A DNA stretch of 64,000 bases, from positions 8,321,563-8,385,562 of the forward strand of contig NC_057922.1 of the NCBI RefSeq assembly GCF_018873765.1, written 5' to 3'. The translations under genes were made by a program, and so were the position numbers. Source of the stretch: Telopea speciosissima (lineage: Eukaryota > Streptophyta > Magnoliopsida > Proteales > Proteaceae). Position 1 is the first letter of the stretch; every line of letters begins with the position of its first letter. Below, one piece after another: positions 34,164-48,300 of this stretch. The notes under the pieces are model-generated. The model did not search any database. It was not told where the DNA came from and worked only from the letters and a program-made list of their open reading frames with translations.

Positions 34164-37100
34164 ATGAACAACGGCAAGAAGCGAGGAGCGCCATCGTCGT
34201 CGGAGCCAGAGCCGACAACGAAACATCAAGCAGTGATGGAGGACGAGGAGATGGACGAGGATGTCTTCTTAGACGAAACCCTCCTCCATGAAGAAGAAGA
34301 AGCACTGCTACGTGACGCGGAAGGGCGACAAGCCCTCTCTTCTCGTCTTTCCAAGTGGAAGCGCCCTCCTCTCTCTTCCGCCTACCTCTCCCAGTCTCAG
34401 AGCATCAGTAACTAACTAATCTTCCTCTATCTTTCTAAATATTCAGAAATGTTTTAGGGGTTTCTTATCCTCCTCTCATTTGTTATTATCTTATAGTTTT
34501 CCAACAATTGGAGATTGACTATGTGATCGGAGATAGTCACAAGCTGTTGATGCCGAAAGCGTCTGGCCCAGCTGCTATTCTCAGGATATTTGGTGTTACC
34601 AGGGAGGGTTGGTTCTTTTTTCTCTGCTTCCATTTTATTACTTGGAATTTGAACCGCGATGCATAAGCTATTTGTAATAAGTTACCTGCACATGGTTAAG
34701 CCAACTTTAAAAGAGGAGGGGGGGAGGAATCATCCTGCCAATTTCGTTGCTGGGTGCGATCTACTCCATAATAACCACATTAGGCACAGGAAAAAAGGGA
34801 AAATAAAAGAAAAAGAAATAAGAATGTGAACCGGAGACAGAATAATTACTTGATTGAGCTTGCATGGAATATGTTTGCGAGTGAGTTTACTTGCTAACCT
34901 AAGGCCTACCCTTCTCTGCTTGCAGAAACAGAAAAGCGCCTAGATCCTTGTGTAAACCCATGTTCTCTCACACATATTCAAAGATTGCATACAGCACCAA
35001 AAAATGTAGATGAGATGCATCTCTTGCTCTCTCCCCCACCCCCCCTACATGTTTAGGAATGCCTACTACTCCCATGGTTTTGGCTCATGTAGCTTATTAC
35101 ATCCATAGTTACATAGAACTCAGATTCTGTTAAGGGGACTAAAAGGGGAGCCGTAAATAGGAACGTGAAACACATGTTTGAGATCCTGTCCGATTAACTG
35201 ATTTGGCAGGTGCATAGCAAGGGACAGGAACTCAGACCCCAAGAAACAGATGTAGCTGATTAAAATTTTAATGATTGAAACTCTTTCAAGGTAGTCATTG
35301 CTATTCTTCTTGGGCTTAAGTTTTTGAATATCCGAAGTTACATTAAGTGATCAGGGTATTGGGATAAGGCTGAGTTGTTGTTGTAGCATTAAGTGATCTG
35401 GGCATGACATTACTGTTACCTTATTAAAGGAGGGGTTTGAAGAGGGCCATTTGAAGCTAACAATTTATCCAATGTTATTAACGAGGTTCTGACTTTACAG
35501 CTATGACATATATTTTTAAGATTTCCAATGTCTATGAATGAATTGGGAGATGATCTTGAAATCTGTAGCCTTTAGGGTCTTCTTGTATTGCAGAATGTCC
35601 TTGCCGGTTTAATTCTGTTTGGATGTCTTTTGACTGCCTCCTGTTCTCCCCTCTCTGTGAAAAAACTTCTTCTGTTTTTGATTTAGAAAAAAAGGTCATT
35701 CTGTTTGAGGACATAATTCCCCTGCCTAAGGTGATGGGATGGTTGAAAGCCGTTGTGGTGCCATTAACTTTGGTGTCGAAGTCTTGTTCTTTGAATTATG
35801 CTCCATATTAAAGAAATTTATGAATATGGTATTGGCAGGACACAGTGTATGCTGCCATGTTCATGGATTTGAGCCGTATTTCTATGTTAGCTGCCCTCCG
35901 GGTATGGGCCCTGATGATATCTCCCGCCTTCATCAAATTCTTGAGGTTTCCTTTTCTTTTTCTTCATGATTTTCTTCTCCCCTGGGATTTTACTTTTATA
36001 AAAGGTTGGTTTATTTATGAGAGTTAACTTTTGTTTGTACTTGGTTTTGATGATGGGCATTTCTAGGTGAGGATGAGGGAATCAAATAAAAATAGTAAAG
36101 TTCCAAAATGTGTCCTACGGATTGAAATGGTGCAGAAGAGGAGCATTATGTATTATCAGCAGCAGCGGTCTCATCCTTTCCTCAAAATTGTGGTTGCATT
36201 GCCAACAATGGTTACCAATTGCCGAGGTAAAAAATTGTGTGCTTTGCTTGTTAACATGTGCATACAAATGCCGAAGTACACACACTTATGCGTGCACCAC
36301 GGGTAAACACATGGCTTCAAATGCAGTATTGTATGAACTTCACACTAGGTGTATAGATGTTGATATTACTCTACATTGGCAGGCATTCTTGATAGGGGTA
36401 TACAAATTGATGGTCTTGGCTTGAAGAGTTTCACGACATACGAAAGCAATGTTCTTTTTGCTCTGCGTTTCATGATTGATTGTAATATTGTTGGTGGCAA
36501 TTGGGTTGAGGTTCCTGTTGGAAAATATGTGAACACAGATAAAAATTTGTCATATTGTCAACTGGAGTTTGACTGTCTGTATCCTTATGCATGTGGGTGT
36601 TATACTTCCTTCAGATAAGACATTCACAATTAGTTCCTTTGCGTATTATTGTTCTGTTTGTGGAAATTTCTTTCCTTACAGTTGTTCCTAGGTATTGCGA
36701 CATAATAAGCCATGTTGCTGAAGGGGAATTTTCTAAAATGGCTCCATTCCGTATCTTGAGTTTTGACATTGAGTGTGCTGGTCGAAAAGGGCTCTTTCCT
36801 GAGCCCAAGCATGATCCTGTTATTCAGGTTGTGTTTTAATCCCTTAATAGGAAATATAAATTGGACTTTGTCATTGTTAGTATCAGTAGGATATTGTTCT
36901 ATTTCATTGCAGTAAGTTTCGTTTCTATTTCTTTCTAGGTGGCCAATCTAGTCACTTTACAAGGGGAGAATCAGCCATTTGTGCGCAATGTCATGACCCT
37001 CAAGTCGTGCTCTCCAATAGTTGGTGTTGATGTGATGTCATTTGACACAGAAAGAGATGTTTTGCTTGCTTGGAGGGTAATTTGTTTATGTTTCATTTGT

Positions 37101-39276
37101 GTATTTATCTTTGCATGCTGAAATTGTTTCTGTACTTCAGGAATTGCTGTGGTGGATGCTTCAAATTGGGAAATTCAAAAATGTCCTGTTGAAGTATCAA
37201 AATTCTAGATCTTTAATTTCTAATTTTCTGGTCATAGAATATGCATCACTTTCCTGTTCTCTTTCTTTCTGATTCAGAAGTCGGAAGTCCGCAAGGCAAT
37301 ATGGTGTCAGGATACTATATTCCATCTTGCATGTACTAAGAGTTGTTGGGCAGGTTTAGGATTTTGCTGCTGAACAAATTCATTTCTTTGATTGCTAGGA
37401 TGGAGATCCTATTCTTCCATTTTTTAAAGGATATGCTTCCCCTTCTTTAATTCTCTCTTTCTCTCCCTCTCATGAAGATATTCACTTATGACCAGGAAGA
37501 ATCGAAGAAGGTTACTTATCTACATCTTTTATTGATCTGGAAATCATGGGATTGTTGCATGTCTGTTTTGAAGAATTATTAAGTTCTTTCAAATGCATAG
37601 CTATACATATTGTTTTCCTTTTTTGATGGAGGGAATCCATCTTATTTTTTGGTGAATGCTATATTAAACTTTGGTTATTTCAAATTGGGAAAAGCAGTAC
37701 TAATATTGTGTTGCGTAAGATTCAATTTAGTTCCCTATTGTCCCTGCTTTTGGTTACACTTACCACTGTTTGATGCAATAAAATTTTCAGGATTTTATTC
37801 GTGAAGTGGACCCAGATATTATAATTGGTTATAACATCTGCAAATTTGATTTGCCGTATCTCATTGAGGTATTTTCACTTATTGCCTTCTATCCACCGTA
37901 ATTTATTCCATGGATGAGATTGATTTTTGTTATCCTTAACTATATGGTCCATATGGAAGAGCTATTTCGCACTTATGATAATAAAGCTTGTCCATGTGGT
38001 TTGTAGAGAGCTGAGGTCTTAAAAATAGCAGAATTTCCAATTCTGGGCCGGATCAGGAACAGCAGGGTCCGTGTCAAGGATACCACTTTTTCCTCGAGGT
38101 TAGTTTTCTAATTTTTACTGGTGTTGCTTATTTAAGCTCCTTGTAGCTTGCCTAGTTTACTTGGATTATTATTCATAAAGCTGCATCTATCAATTAGAAT
38201 TAGTGGATTTATTTGCTTATTCTTGATTTGCTCATTTGTTGTTGTTGTTTGATGCCATTAATTTAATGATATTGTAAAGTTGTATACAACAGGAATCTGA
38301 GTCTTAACAAAGGATTCACGGCCAAATGGAAAGAAATAAAGAAATAATATCAAATCCTGCTGGGTGTCGATGTCCATGAAACTCTAATTGAGGCAACCCA
38401 GTTTTTTCTAAATGAATGGGCGAAGATGTTGGCCAACTTGGCACCCCCGAGAGCAACATGTTTTACCAGTACCTCCAAGAGGCCTCTTGGGGTTGCAAAC
38501 CTCTAATATTATGCTTTTCCACACTGAGCTAATTAACTCAATCCAACCCTTGTCCCAACTACTTGTCTGTCAGCTACAAAAATTTGACCCTCTAAGGCCA
38601 TATTCTGTAAAACCCTAAGTGCTCATGTGTTATATTCTCAACCTGGCCTTATCCCGACTGGTTTGGTGTAGGCTACACAAATCCTGTCCTGCCATTCTAA
38701 CCTTTATGGGGCCATATGTTCTGTAAGTCATGAGGGCTCATGTCTTCCTAGTCTAGATTTGGCCTTCTCCTTGTTATTTTCATGCATTTGGCTTTCACAA
38801 AACTATTTAACTAAAGGGCCATAACCTGGTGCAAGTCCTGCTTCCGCAGGGCCCCTCAGGGGCTGGACTAGAATTGGTCCTAAAATTCGATTATTGTATG
38901 AAGTTGCTGCCTCAGACTCGAACCAGCATCTTCACTCTGGCAGCTTGAGCTTTTTACTATTGTACAAAGTGATAGCCCCTGTACAAAACTTGTTAACTTC
39001 AGGTTAAAAGATCAGCTGGTTTTGGTTCTACTTCAAATTGGCATGACTTTTGGGGAAAAAAGCTTATCAACCTAACTGTTGCTTGGAAATCAGTTGGGAA
39101 AGAGTGTTATGAGAATTTGTGAAACAAACCTTGTGTCATATAGGTATAAGGCTAATTAGCTGTCTCAGTTTGAGAGGTAATGATCTTGACCAGACCAGTA
39201 AGAAGCCATCTCCACAATCGAATAATCCCTAAAATACTGAAGAAATAAAAAATGATATGAAAAAAGTGAAGATCTA

Positions 39277-39307
<31 letters not shown>

Positions 39308-42300
39308 AGAAACTCTTGCCTGTCCACATTTTAGGAGAACAGGACATGATGTGCCTTCTATTTAGAACTGATTCTATTAAGTTGCAAAATAAAATGATTT
39401 GAACATTATGCTCATATACTAATAAAAAACTACTACTGGCTCTTGGATCTCATTCCATTCAGTGCTACGAATCTCAGTCTCAAATGAATCATAAATGTAC
39501 GATTGAAAGACCAAGTGATACAGAATGATCACCAAATAGGGCTTATTTATTTAGAACTAGGCCTAGGGTTGGGTTATATCCATGTTGGGCCTTTGTTCCC
39601 AAGGGTTTTTTATGTAATAGACCACTTTAATGAGCCTAAAGTAGGGGTACTTAGGTTGCATACGGGATTAGCCCAATACTTAGTATTTTTATGTTTTTAG
39701 ATTGAACCGGTTTAGATTTGGTTGCATCCAATTGGTTCAATGGGTCTAATTTAAGTGAAGTGTTCCTATTGGCTAATATGGAATCTTCTTTTAATTAGTT
39801 GTTTTTAAGTTAGATTTTTTTATTTGAAGTTAGTAGGGGTAGTTAGGACATTTTAGTATTTTAAATTAGTAATTTGAATTTGATTAGATCCCTTCCACGA
39901 TTTAAGTGAGGAGGAGATTAGATTGTATTAGGATTTGGCTTAGGCCTTTAATTATAAATAAAGGAATCGTGGGAGGCTCCCCCAGAACAGATTTGAATTT
40001 AAAAAATGAGATTTTCGTGGCTGCTTGCTGCTCCTTGCTCTCCAAGAGTGTGTGCATCCTTGTGGGCTTATCAAGGTGGAAGGGTGGGTGGAATCCTGCG
40101 ACTCCTTACTCCGTGACGGCTGGGAGGATCCCTATTTTGAAGGTGGTTTCATCCTTCAATAATCCAAGCTGCTGCCGGAGGAATCCAGTGTAAGTTTGGG
40201 TTTTAGTTTTCTGTTTTATCCTTTCTTTCCTTCCCCAATCGATCCCCTTTCTTTTCTGTCCTAAAACCCTAGACTGCTACATTCTGCCCAGATCTGAATC
40301 TCAGTTCTGTCTAGATCTGCTTACCTATCAGAAGCCATCCAAATTCTGACCATAGCCTCCCCTCAACACAATCCCTACTCGACCCAAGTTGCTGCCCCTT
40401 CCCATCACTCCAACCGTAATTTTTGTAAAAAGTTCCATTAGCCATTAAACCCTAAAATTACAGATCTCCCACTTCGGACCATCAAAACAGGCCCATGTTA
40501 GGATCTAACCTCCCTCCCACAGTGCCCTAAACTCGATCCCAAGCCTAGCCCTAAGCCCCCATTAAAAACCCTAGTTTTGGCTATTTTCCTTAGTTTTAGA
40601 ACCCGAAACCCTAACCCTTATTTCTGCAGGAAATTAAAACTGATTCAAATTCAGATATTTTTATACCATAATGATCCTCTAAACCTGTAGATTAAAGCCC
40701 TATAAACCCCATTCCCAAATTCCCATCCTAAACCCTAATTTTGCCCTAAAACAGCCCCAAATCAGCCCTAAACAGCAGGCTTGACCAAAGCTTGATTCCA
40801 ATTGGCTCCTAGTAGGATTATCACCTATTCTAGGACTACATTAACTTGGTATCAGAGCCATGGCTGAACATGGCAATCCAGTGCTGCCACAACCACTCGA
40901 CCCTATGGCAGCAATAGTAGAGATGTTTCAGAAATTTATTGCTGACCAGAAGGCGTTGTTTGAAGACTTTAGAGCTACACAGAGGACTATCACTGCAAGG
41001 TTGCACCTGATTGAGCAACGACAGGTTACTCCTCATAGGGGCATCAACATTCCCCTAGATGAGGACAGATATCAGGTCCAGTCCCAAGTTCACCAACCTC
41101 ATAGAAGGCATAGGGAAGACAGGGATAGGCACAAGGATTACAAAGAAGACATGTATAGAGAATACAAATTTACATTGCCAAAGGAAATTAAGAGAGAACA
41201 AGTTGAAGATAAAGTTGAAGTGGCAGTGAATTGTGATGAAAAGAGAGAGACAGCACCTATAGCTTCAAAGATGGACAGTCGGCATGTAGAAGACCCTACT
41301 GAAGTGGTCAATGACGAAGAAATCAAAGAAGGCAAAGTGGAAACAGCAGAAGATGAAGAGGTGGTTGAGAACACTCCACAGGAAGGCAATGACCTTCAAG
41401 ATGCTGTTCTTGAAGAGGTGAAGCTTGTGTCTCATGCATTAGATGCGAAGGTTGCTAACGCTGAAGGCTCTATGGACGAAACATTGACGATTTGTTGCTT
41501 CGTAAAGCGAACACATAGAGTTTGTTCGCCACCATGGTTCTTCGAAGAGAAAGCTCCACGCCTTGGAGATTTTATCCCCAATGTTCCTGCTTCACCGGAA
41601 TTCTGTTTGGGGATGGTCAAAGCTGCTGGTCACTTGTTGATTCCCCCTCATCACTACAAAATTCGAGGACGAATTTTTTCAAGTTGGGGAGAGTTGATGC
41701 AGAATGATCACCAAATAGGGCTTATTTCTTTAGAAATAGGCCTAGGGTTGGGTTATATCCATGTTGGGCCTTTGTTCCCAAGGGTTTTTTTATGTAATAG
41801 GCCACTTTAATGAGCCTAAAGTAGGGGTACTTAGGTTGCATACGGGATTAGCCCAATACTTAGTTATTTTTATGTTTTTAGATTGAACCGGTTTAGATTT
41901 GGTTGCATCCAATTGGTTCAATGGGTCTAATTTAAGTGAAGTGTTCCTATTGGTTAATAGGTTCTTTTATCCTATTGGCTAATATGGAATCTTCTTTTAA
42001 TTAGTTGTTTTCAAGTTAGATTCTTTTATTTGAAGTTAGTAGGGGTAGTTAGGACATTTTAGTATTTTAAATTAGTAATTTGAATTTGATTAGATCCCTT
42101 CCACGATTTAAGTGAGGAGGAGATTAGATTGTATTAGGATTTGGCTTAGGCCTTTAATTATAAATAAAGGAATCGTGGGAGGCTCCCCCAGAACAGATTT
42201 GAATTTAAAAAATGAGATTTTCGTGGCTGCTTGCTGCTCCTTGCTCTCCAAGAGTGTGTGCATCCTTGTGGGCTTATCAAGGTGGAAGGGTGGGTGGAAT

Positions 42301-45300
42301 CCTGTGACTCCTTACTCCGTGACTGTTGGGAGGATCCCTATTTCGAAGGTGGTTTCATCCTTCAACAATTCAAGCTGCTGCCGGAGGAATCCAGTGTAAG
42401 TTTGGGTTTTAATTTTCTGTTTTATCCTTTCTTTCCTTCCCCAATCGATCCCCTTTCTTTTCTGTCTATTTCTCATAAACCCTAGACTGCTACATTCTGC
42501 CCAGATCTGAATCTCAGTTCTGTCCAGATCTGCTTACCTATCAGAAGCCATCCAAATTCTGACCATAGCCTCCCCTCAACACCATCCCTACTCAACCCAA
42601 GTTGCTGCCCCTTCCCATCACTCCAACCGTAATTTCTGTAAAAAGTTCCATTAGCCATTAAACCCTAAAATTACAGATCTCCCACTTCGGACCATCAAAA
42701 CAGGCCCATATTAGGATCGAACCTCCCTCCCACAGTGCCCTAAACTCGATCCCAAGCCTAGCCCTAAACCCCCATTAAAAACCCTAGTTTTGGCTATTTT
42801 CCTTAGTTTTAGACCTAACCCTTATTTCTGCAGGAAATTAAAACTGATTCAAATTCAGATATTTTTATACCATAATGATCCTCTAAACCTGCAGATTAAA
42901 ACCCTATAAACCCCATTCCCAAATTCCCATCCTAAACCCTAATTTTGCCCTAAAACAGCCCCAAATCAGCCCTAAACAGCAGGCTTGACCAAAGCTTGAT
43001 TCCAATTGGCTCCTAGTAGGATTATCACCTATTCTAGGACTACATTACCAAGAAGGTAGAAAGAATTAAGGAAGATAAGTAGTGACTACTGAAGAAGTAT
43101 ATGTTATCAGTTGTTGCCCCTTGATGGAATTTAGGAGTTAAGATTGGGGATGAGTCAATTTTACTATAGCCAGTTCTGGGTGTAGGCCCTAAACATTGTT
43201 TTGGGTGTGGGGTGGGAGGGGTTTATTAGTTAATTTAATCCACTGATTTAGGAGGCATGCCTGGTGTGATCCATTTCATAGATAATATTTCCTTGGTAAA
43301 TGCTTTTCCTTTGATTTCTGTCAATAACTACAGATTATTACAAGTCCTACTTGCATTGAAAATCTGTTGTATTTGCAGACAATATGGAACACGGGAGAGT
43401 AAAGAAGTTACAATTGAAGGGAGGGTTCAATTTGATTTACTTCAGGTTCAGCTGAGCTCTTTTACTTTAGGCTGCTCCATATTTGTAATCATGACCAACC
43501 TAATTTATCATCTTTTTCTGACCCCAGTCTATGCAGAGGAATTATAAACTAAGTTCATATTCATTGAATTCTGTTTCAGCACACTTTCTTGGAGAGCAGG
43601 TGAAGGTTTTGCTTTCCTTTGCATACTATCATTATTTATATCTTGAACTAGTTTGGAGTACCACAATAAAACAAGGAACCACCATAGGCATTTAATATGT
43701 AGCCAGAAATGAGTGTGGACTAATGAAGACATGGGTTGGGACACATTCGGATGTGTCTGATTTCCTGTCAAATAAGAAAATCTGACGAATTCTTGCTAGT
43801 TTTTGTTTCTTTCCAAGAGAAAAAAATCTGAAAATAATGGAGTAATTGGTTTGATTTGAAATCTGCTTCTGAGATTGATCTAAGAGCCTAAGAGGAATAA
43901 GGAGGAGGCTCATACACCATTCATCACGTGATACACTTTTACATAAACTAACAACAACTGTATCCAGAATGTGCTTATATTATGTATATTGCCACGATAC
44001 GTGTAACACACGCACACACAACTTTGGGTCAGGTTACCCAAGTCCTCATTCCGAGCCTGACTCAATTCTCCTGTTCATATGAATCTGGGCCAAACCCCAA
44101 AACAAGTTTTGCTTGGGTTGGGTCAGTGTTCAGTCTAGGCCCATATGGGTTGTAGCCATTGTTTATTGTGAAAGAGATATTGCATGTGTTGAACAGAGAT
44201 TTTGTTTCTGACATCATGGCACTGTTTCTTCCCATGGCAGAAAGAGAATGTTCACCACTCTATAATATCTGACCTTCAGAATGGGAACTCAGAGACTAGA
44301 AGACGGCTTGCTGTTTATTGCTTGAAGGTTCATTAATGTTTTTAATTCTATTTTATTTGGAACTAGATCTTTATTTTCAGTCATTTGATTGTTCAATGTG
44401 GTTGATGAAATGAATGAGTAATTAACTTTGATAACATACTGTATTGGTGTAAATATCTGATGTAACTTGGAAAGGCCATGTTGGGTTATACATCACAATG
44501 ATGTTTAAAAAGGCAGGCAGATATTCACAATGATGTTTTAAAGTATTTAATATTGATCTGATGCATTAGCTAAAGGAATATTTTGACCAATGCAAGAAGC
44601 CAATACTTAAGTTGAAGGCAGTAGTGCTTTGCCATTTTAAGATATTGAGTGAAAACTCCATATTTTACCAAGCACTTAAATTGGGAATTAATACTCATCC
44701 AGCGAAATATTTGTATAAATCAAAACTCCATAATTTACAGAGCACTTAAATGGGGTGTTTTAATACTCATTCATTGATATTTGAATATAGTTTTGCATGG
44801 CACTTAATGGTTGATGGTGTACCTTGAGTGTTCTCTTCCATGTACAAAAAAAGAGTATACCTTAAGTGTTTCCGACCTATGTGGGGTCCTGGGGGGGGGG
44901 GTGTTGAGTCTGGATTTGGTGCCTAACCTTTGTCATTTTGCACAAAATGGTTGTCCTTAAGATTCGAATCTGGGCATTTGCCCTGGCAGCCCAAACCTTT
45001 TACCATTTCCCTATGCAATGTAATATAGAAATGACAAATTTATATAATTATGATGCAACATAGAAGCCATATAAATGCAATTTAATATAATTATGCTAGT
45101 AATGACCTAATATGAGAAACCAACATATAATAAACAAATCATAGGATTTAATATAAGCATATTAAAAAAAAAAAACATAATCAACGGAGAACTCTTGAAG
45201 TATCAAAAAACTGATATAATAGAAGGTGTGCTGAGTATCAAAAAACTGATATGATATACGGTGTGCTGTCACAAGTTGACACCTTGACAACTATGGCTGG

Positions 45301-48300
45301 ATTAGCTAATAAACTTATACAAGCATTTAAGTTCGATGAGCTCATATTATGTCAGTCATACCATCTATGGTAATTAGCTCATACATATGACAGTAAAGAT
45401 AGAAAATAAGAGAACATGCAGAAATTAATCTACTATCAGTCTTTCTGTTTGTTTCTTTATTGTTCATGCATTCTTGTCTATCAATCATAGATTCTTATCC
45501 CTAGTATGTTGATTTTCTTCGAACTTGGAAAGGAAATATTCCTTTTGATCAGAAAGCATCACTAGAGAAATCCCATGAAAACCTGTTTCAATTTGCAGGA
45601 TGCTTATCTTCCACAGCGGCTTTTGGACAAACTGATGTTCATTTACAACTATGTGGAGATGGCTCGGGTAACAGGTGTCCCTATCTCTTTTCTGCTTTCA
45701 AGAGGCCAAAGCATCAAGGTAAAACACATTCTGATCTCTAGCTGATTATCTCATGCTGAAGGATTGTCTCGCTGAACTTCTGTGGATAACCATTGTTTTC
45801 AGGTTCTTTCTCAACTTCTTAGGAAGGCTAAACAGAAGAATCTTGTCATTCCATATGTTACAAAACAGGGATCTGATCAAGGAACATATGAGGGTGCAAC
45901 TGTGAGTCTATGACAGCTGTGGTTCTTATCTTCCATTGTTCTTTTATGGTGTAGCAACAACAACAACAACAACAACTCAGCCTTATCCCAACTAAATGGG
46001 GTCGCCTACATGGGTCCATTCAAAACTTTTATGGTGTAACATTAGTGACAAAATATGTATGATAGAACAAGCTCGTGGGAGTTGCCCCAATCAATGACAA
46101 GCTCTGAGAGAGTCTTTTAAGGTGTTATGGTCATATTCTGCGGAGGCCTAGGGGCACCCCAGTAAGGAGGAGTGATATGATCCCGAGTGAAGGAGTTAAA
46201 AGAGCTAGGGGTAGGCCTAAAATGACCATAGGTGAAGTGGTAAGGACATGCATAGCCTAGGTCTTGTACCAAGTATGACTTCAGATAGGGCCTATTGGAG
46301 GGCAAGGATCCATGTAGCAGACCGCATTTAGCTGAGATTCTCCTGTCGTGCTGGGTTGGGCTTCTTCCTCTTACTATCTTTCATCTTTCATTTGGCATTT
46401 CATTTTCCTTTTCTCTTCTCTTTCCCCATCTTTTTTTTAAAAAAAAACTTAGTTTTCCTTTGTTGTGTTCGGATCCATGTAGCCGACCCCATTAAGTTGG
46501 GATAAGGTTGAGTTTGTTGTTGTTGTTATGTATAATAGGACAAGTATACTTTTTTTAGATAGATAAATGCATGTAATACCAAAAAGATTCTATTAGTTCC
46601 AAATACAATCTTTCTATGGTGATTGTAGGTCTGCATTGAATGTAATGAATCTGTGGTAAAAAGCTTTGGTCCTATGATGATCTATTTGTCTTACATTATT
46701 AAATCATTCATTGCTAATTTTTTCTTCAATGACTCAACTCTTATAAAAAATATCATACAGTAATTGAAATAAAACAACTGAAAGCCTGAAACTGGTCGAT
46801 TTTGTTTGAATATTATATATTATATAAACCTGATTTTTCTATCATAAATAAAGAAGGTGACTTAGAATATGATGTTTCACAGATAATTAAAGTGGGATGG
46901 ATGAAATGGAGAGGTGCGTTTAGAGTGCTGTATGACTGACGTATTCCTTTAAAGCTTAAAGTAAAGTGTTAGAAACTACGAAACCAAAATCACACGTGAA
47001 GGAGAAGAAAGAAGAGAAGAAGAGTGGCTGCAAGGGGAGGAGCCGTATGTGTTACATTGCTTCCTCCCTCAAGTTTATTTATAATAAAACCTTACAACCA
47101 TAAAAGGAAAAGGAAACTAAACCTAGTCTAAAATAGGTAACTAACTTAGACTAGGAAACTGACTTCTAACTCCTAACAATTAAAGACAAAACAATAAAGG
47201 AAACCATAATGGACTCAACCACAATAGGGACACTCCCCCTATCGTGGTATACTTCTCAACAGAATTTTTTTAGGGCTGTTGTACGTCCGGCTATACTGTA
47301 TGGGGCAGAATGTTGGGCAGTTAAGAAGTGCCATATTGAGAAGCTAGGTGTAGCAGAGATGAGGATGTTAAGATGGATGTTCAGAAAAACTAGGAAGGAT
47401 AAAATACGGAATGAACGTATTAGAGCTAACTTGGGAGTTGCCTCGATCGATGACAAGCTCCGAGAGAGTCGTTTGAGGTGGTATGGTCATACCAATTGGA
47501 GGCCTAGGGACGCCCCAGTAAGGTGGAGTGATATGATTCCGATTGAAGGAGCCAAAAGAGCTAAGGGCAGACCTAAAATGCCATTGGAGAATTTGTAAGG
47601 AAGGACATGCATAGTCTTGGTCTTGTACCAGGTATGACCTCGGATAGAGCCTATTGGAGGGCAAGGATCCATGTAGCAGACCCCATTTAGCTGAGATTCT
47701 CCTGACTTGCTGGGCTGTGCCTTTTTCCTCTTACTTTCATCCTTCATCTTTCATGTTTCTATTTATTTTCTATCTTTCATGTATCATTTTCCATTTTTGA
47801 TTTCTCATCTCATTCCCTTTTTTTTATTCTTGTTTACACTGCAATTTTCCTTACTTTGTTTTGTTTGGATCCATGTAGCCGACCCCATTAAGTTGGGATA
47901 AGGCTGAGTTTATTGTTATTGAACCTGATTTTTATATACCTAGATGCTTTAAGTATTTTTTGAATGTTGATGTGTTATTGAAAAGCAATGGGATAAAATA
48001 CTTAACTACATACGTGCATCCACACACATCGCACATGGGTTTGATAAAACACTATTGTGTAATATTGGTATTTCATTATGTTAAGTTATGGCCCTATAGG
48101 GTTTGTGGACCCCTATTGGACCCATTGGTGTTTGGCGTTAATTGAGTGTAGTTGAGTTAGGAATCTCTCATGATAGGGGGAGAGAGCATAGATGTAGTTG
48201 TCCTTCTTTAGTTAGTTTTCCTTTTTTGTCTTAGTTTGTTTCCTTATTTTAATATACTTCTATTGCTGCTGTATATCATTCATTATAAATTGAACTTGAT

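Larger units (their letters stand above)
39516..43047 (+). mobile_element. Non-autonomous LTR retrotransposon, apparently whole (fossil)
   Basis: An LTR element in POLD1 intron 9, in the gene's orientation. The 5' LTR is 39516-40843 and the 3' LTR 41695-43047. A primer-binding site TGGTATCAGAGC (complementary to initiator tRNA-Met) lies at 40847-40858, and a purine-rich tract GGGGAGAG directly precedes the 3' LTR. The 5-bp duplication CCAAG flanks it (39511-39515, 43048-43052). The internal region is only about 0.85 kb. It holds one open frame from 40860 coding for a charged protein whose start could be gag-like, and no protease, reverse transcriptase or integrase. It therefore depends on a partner element; Ty3/Gypsy ancestry is a guess. 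The LTRs are very alike, so it is young. Confidence 0.88.

Noticed and set aside
38631-38680. Minus-strand RTE tail (CCTTATCCCGACTGG)
   Set aside because: It resembles the RTE 3' end but is too diverged, and the flanks do not form a convincing duplication.
47209-47598. 129-codon frame as a host gene
   Set aside because: It is the C-terminal part of an RTE LINE, matching the copy at 13051.
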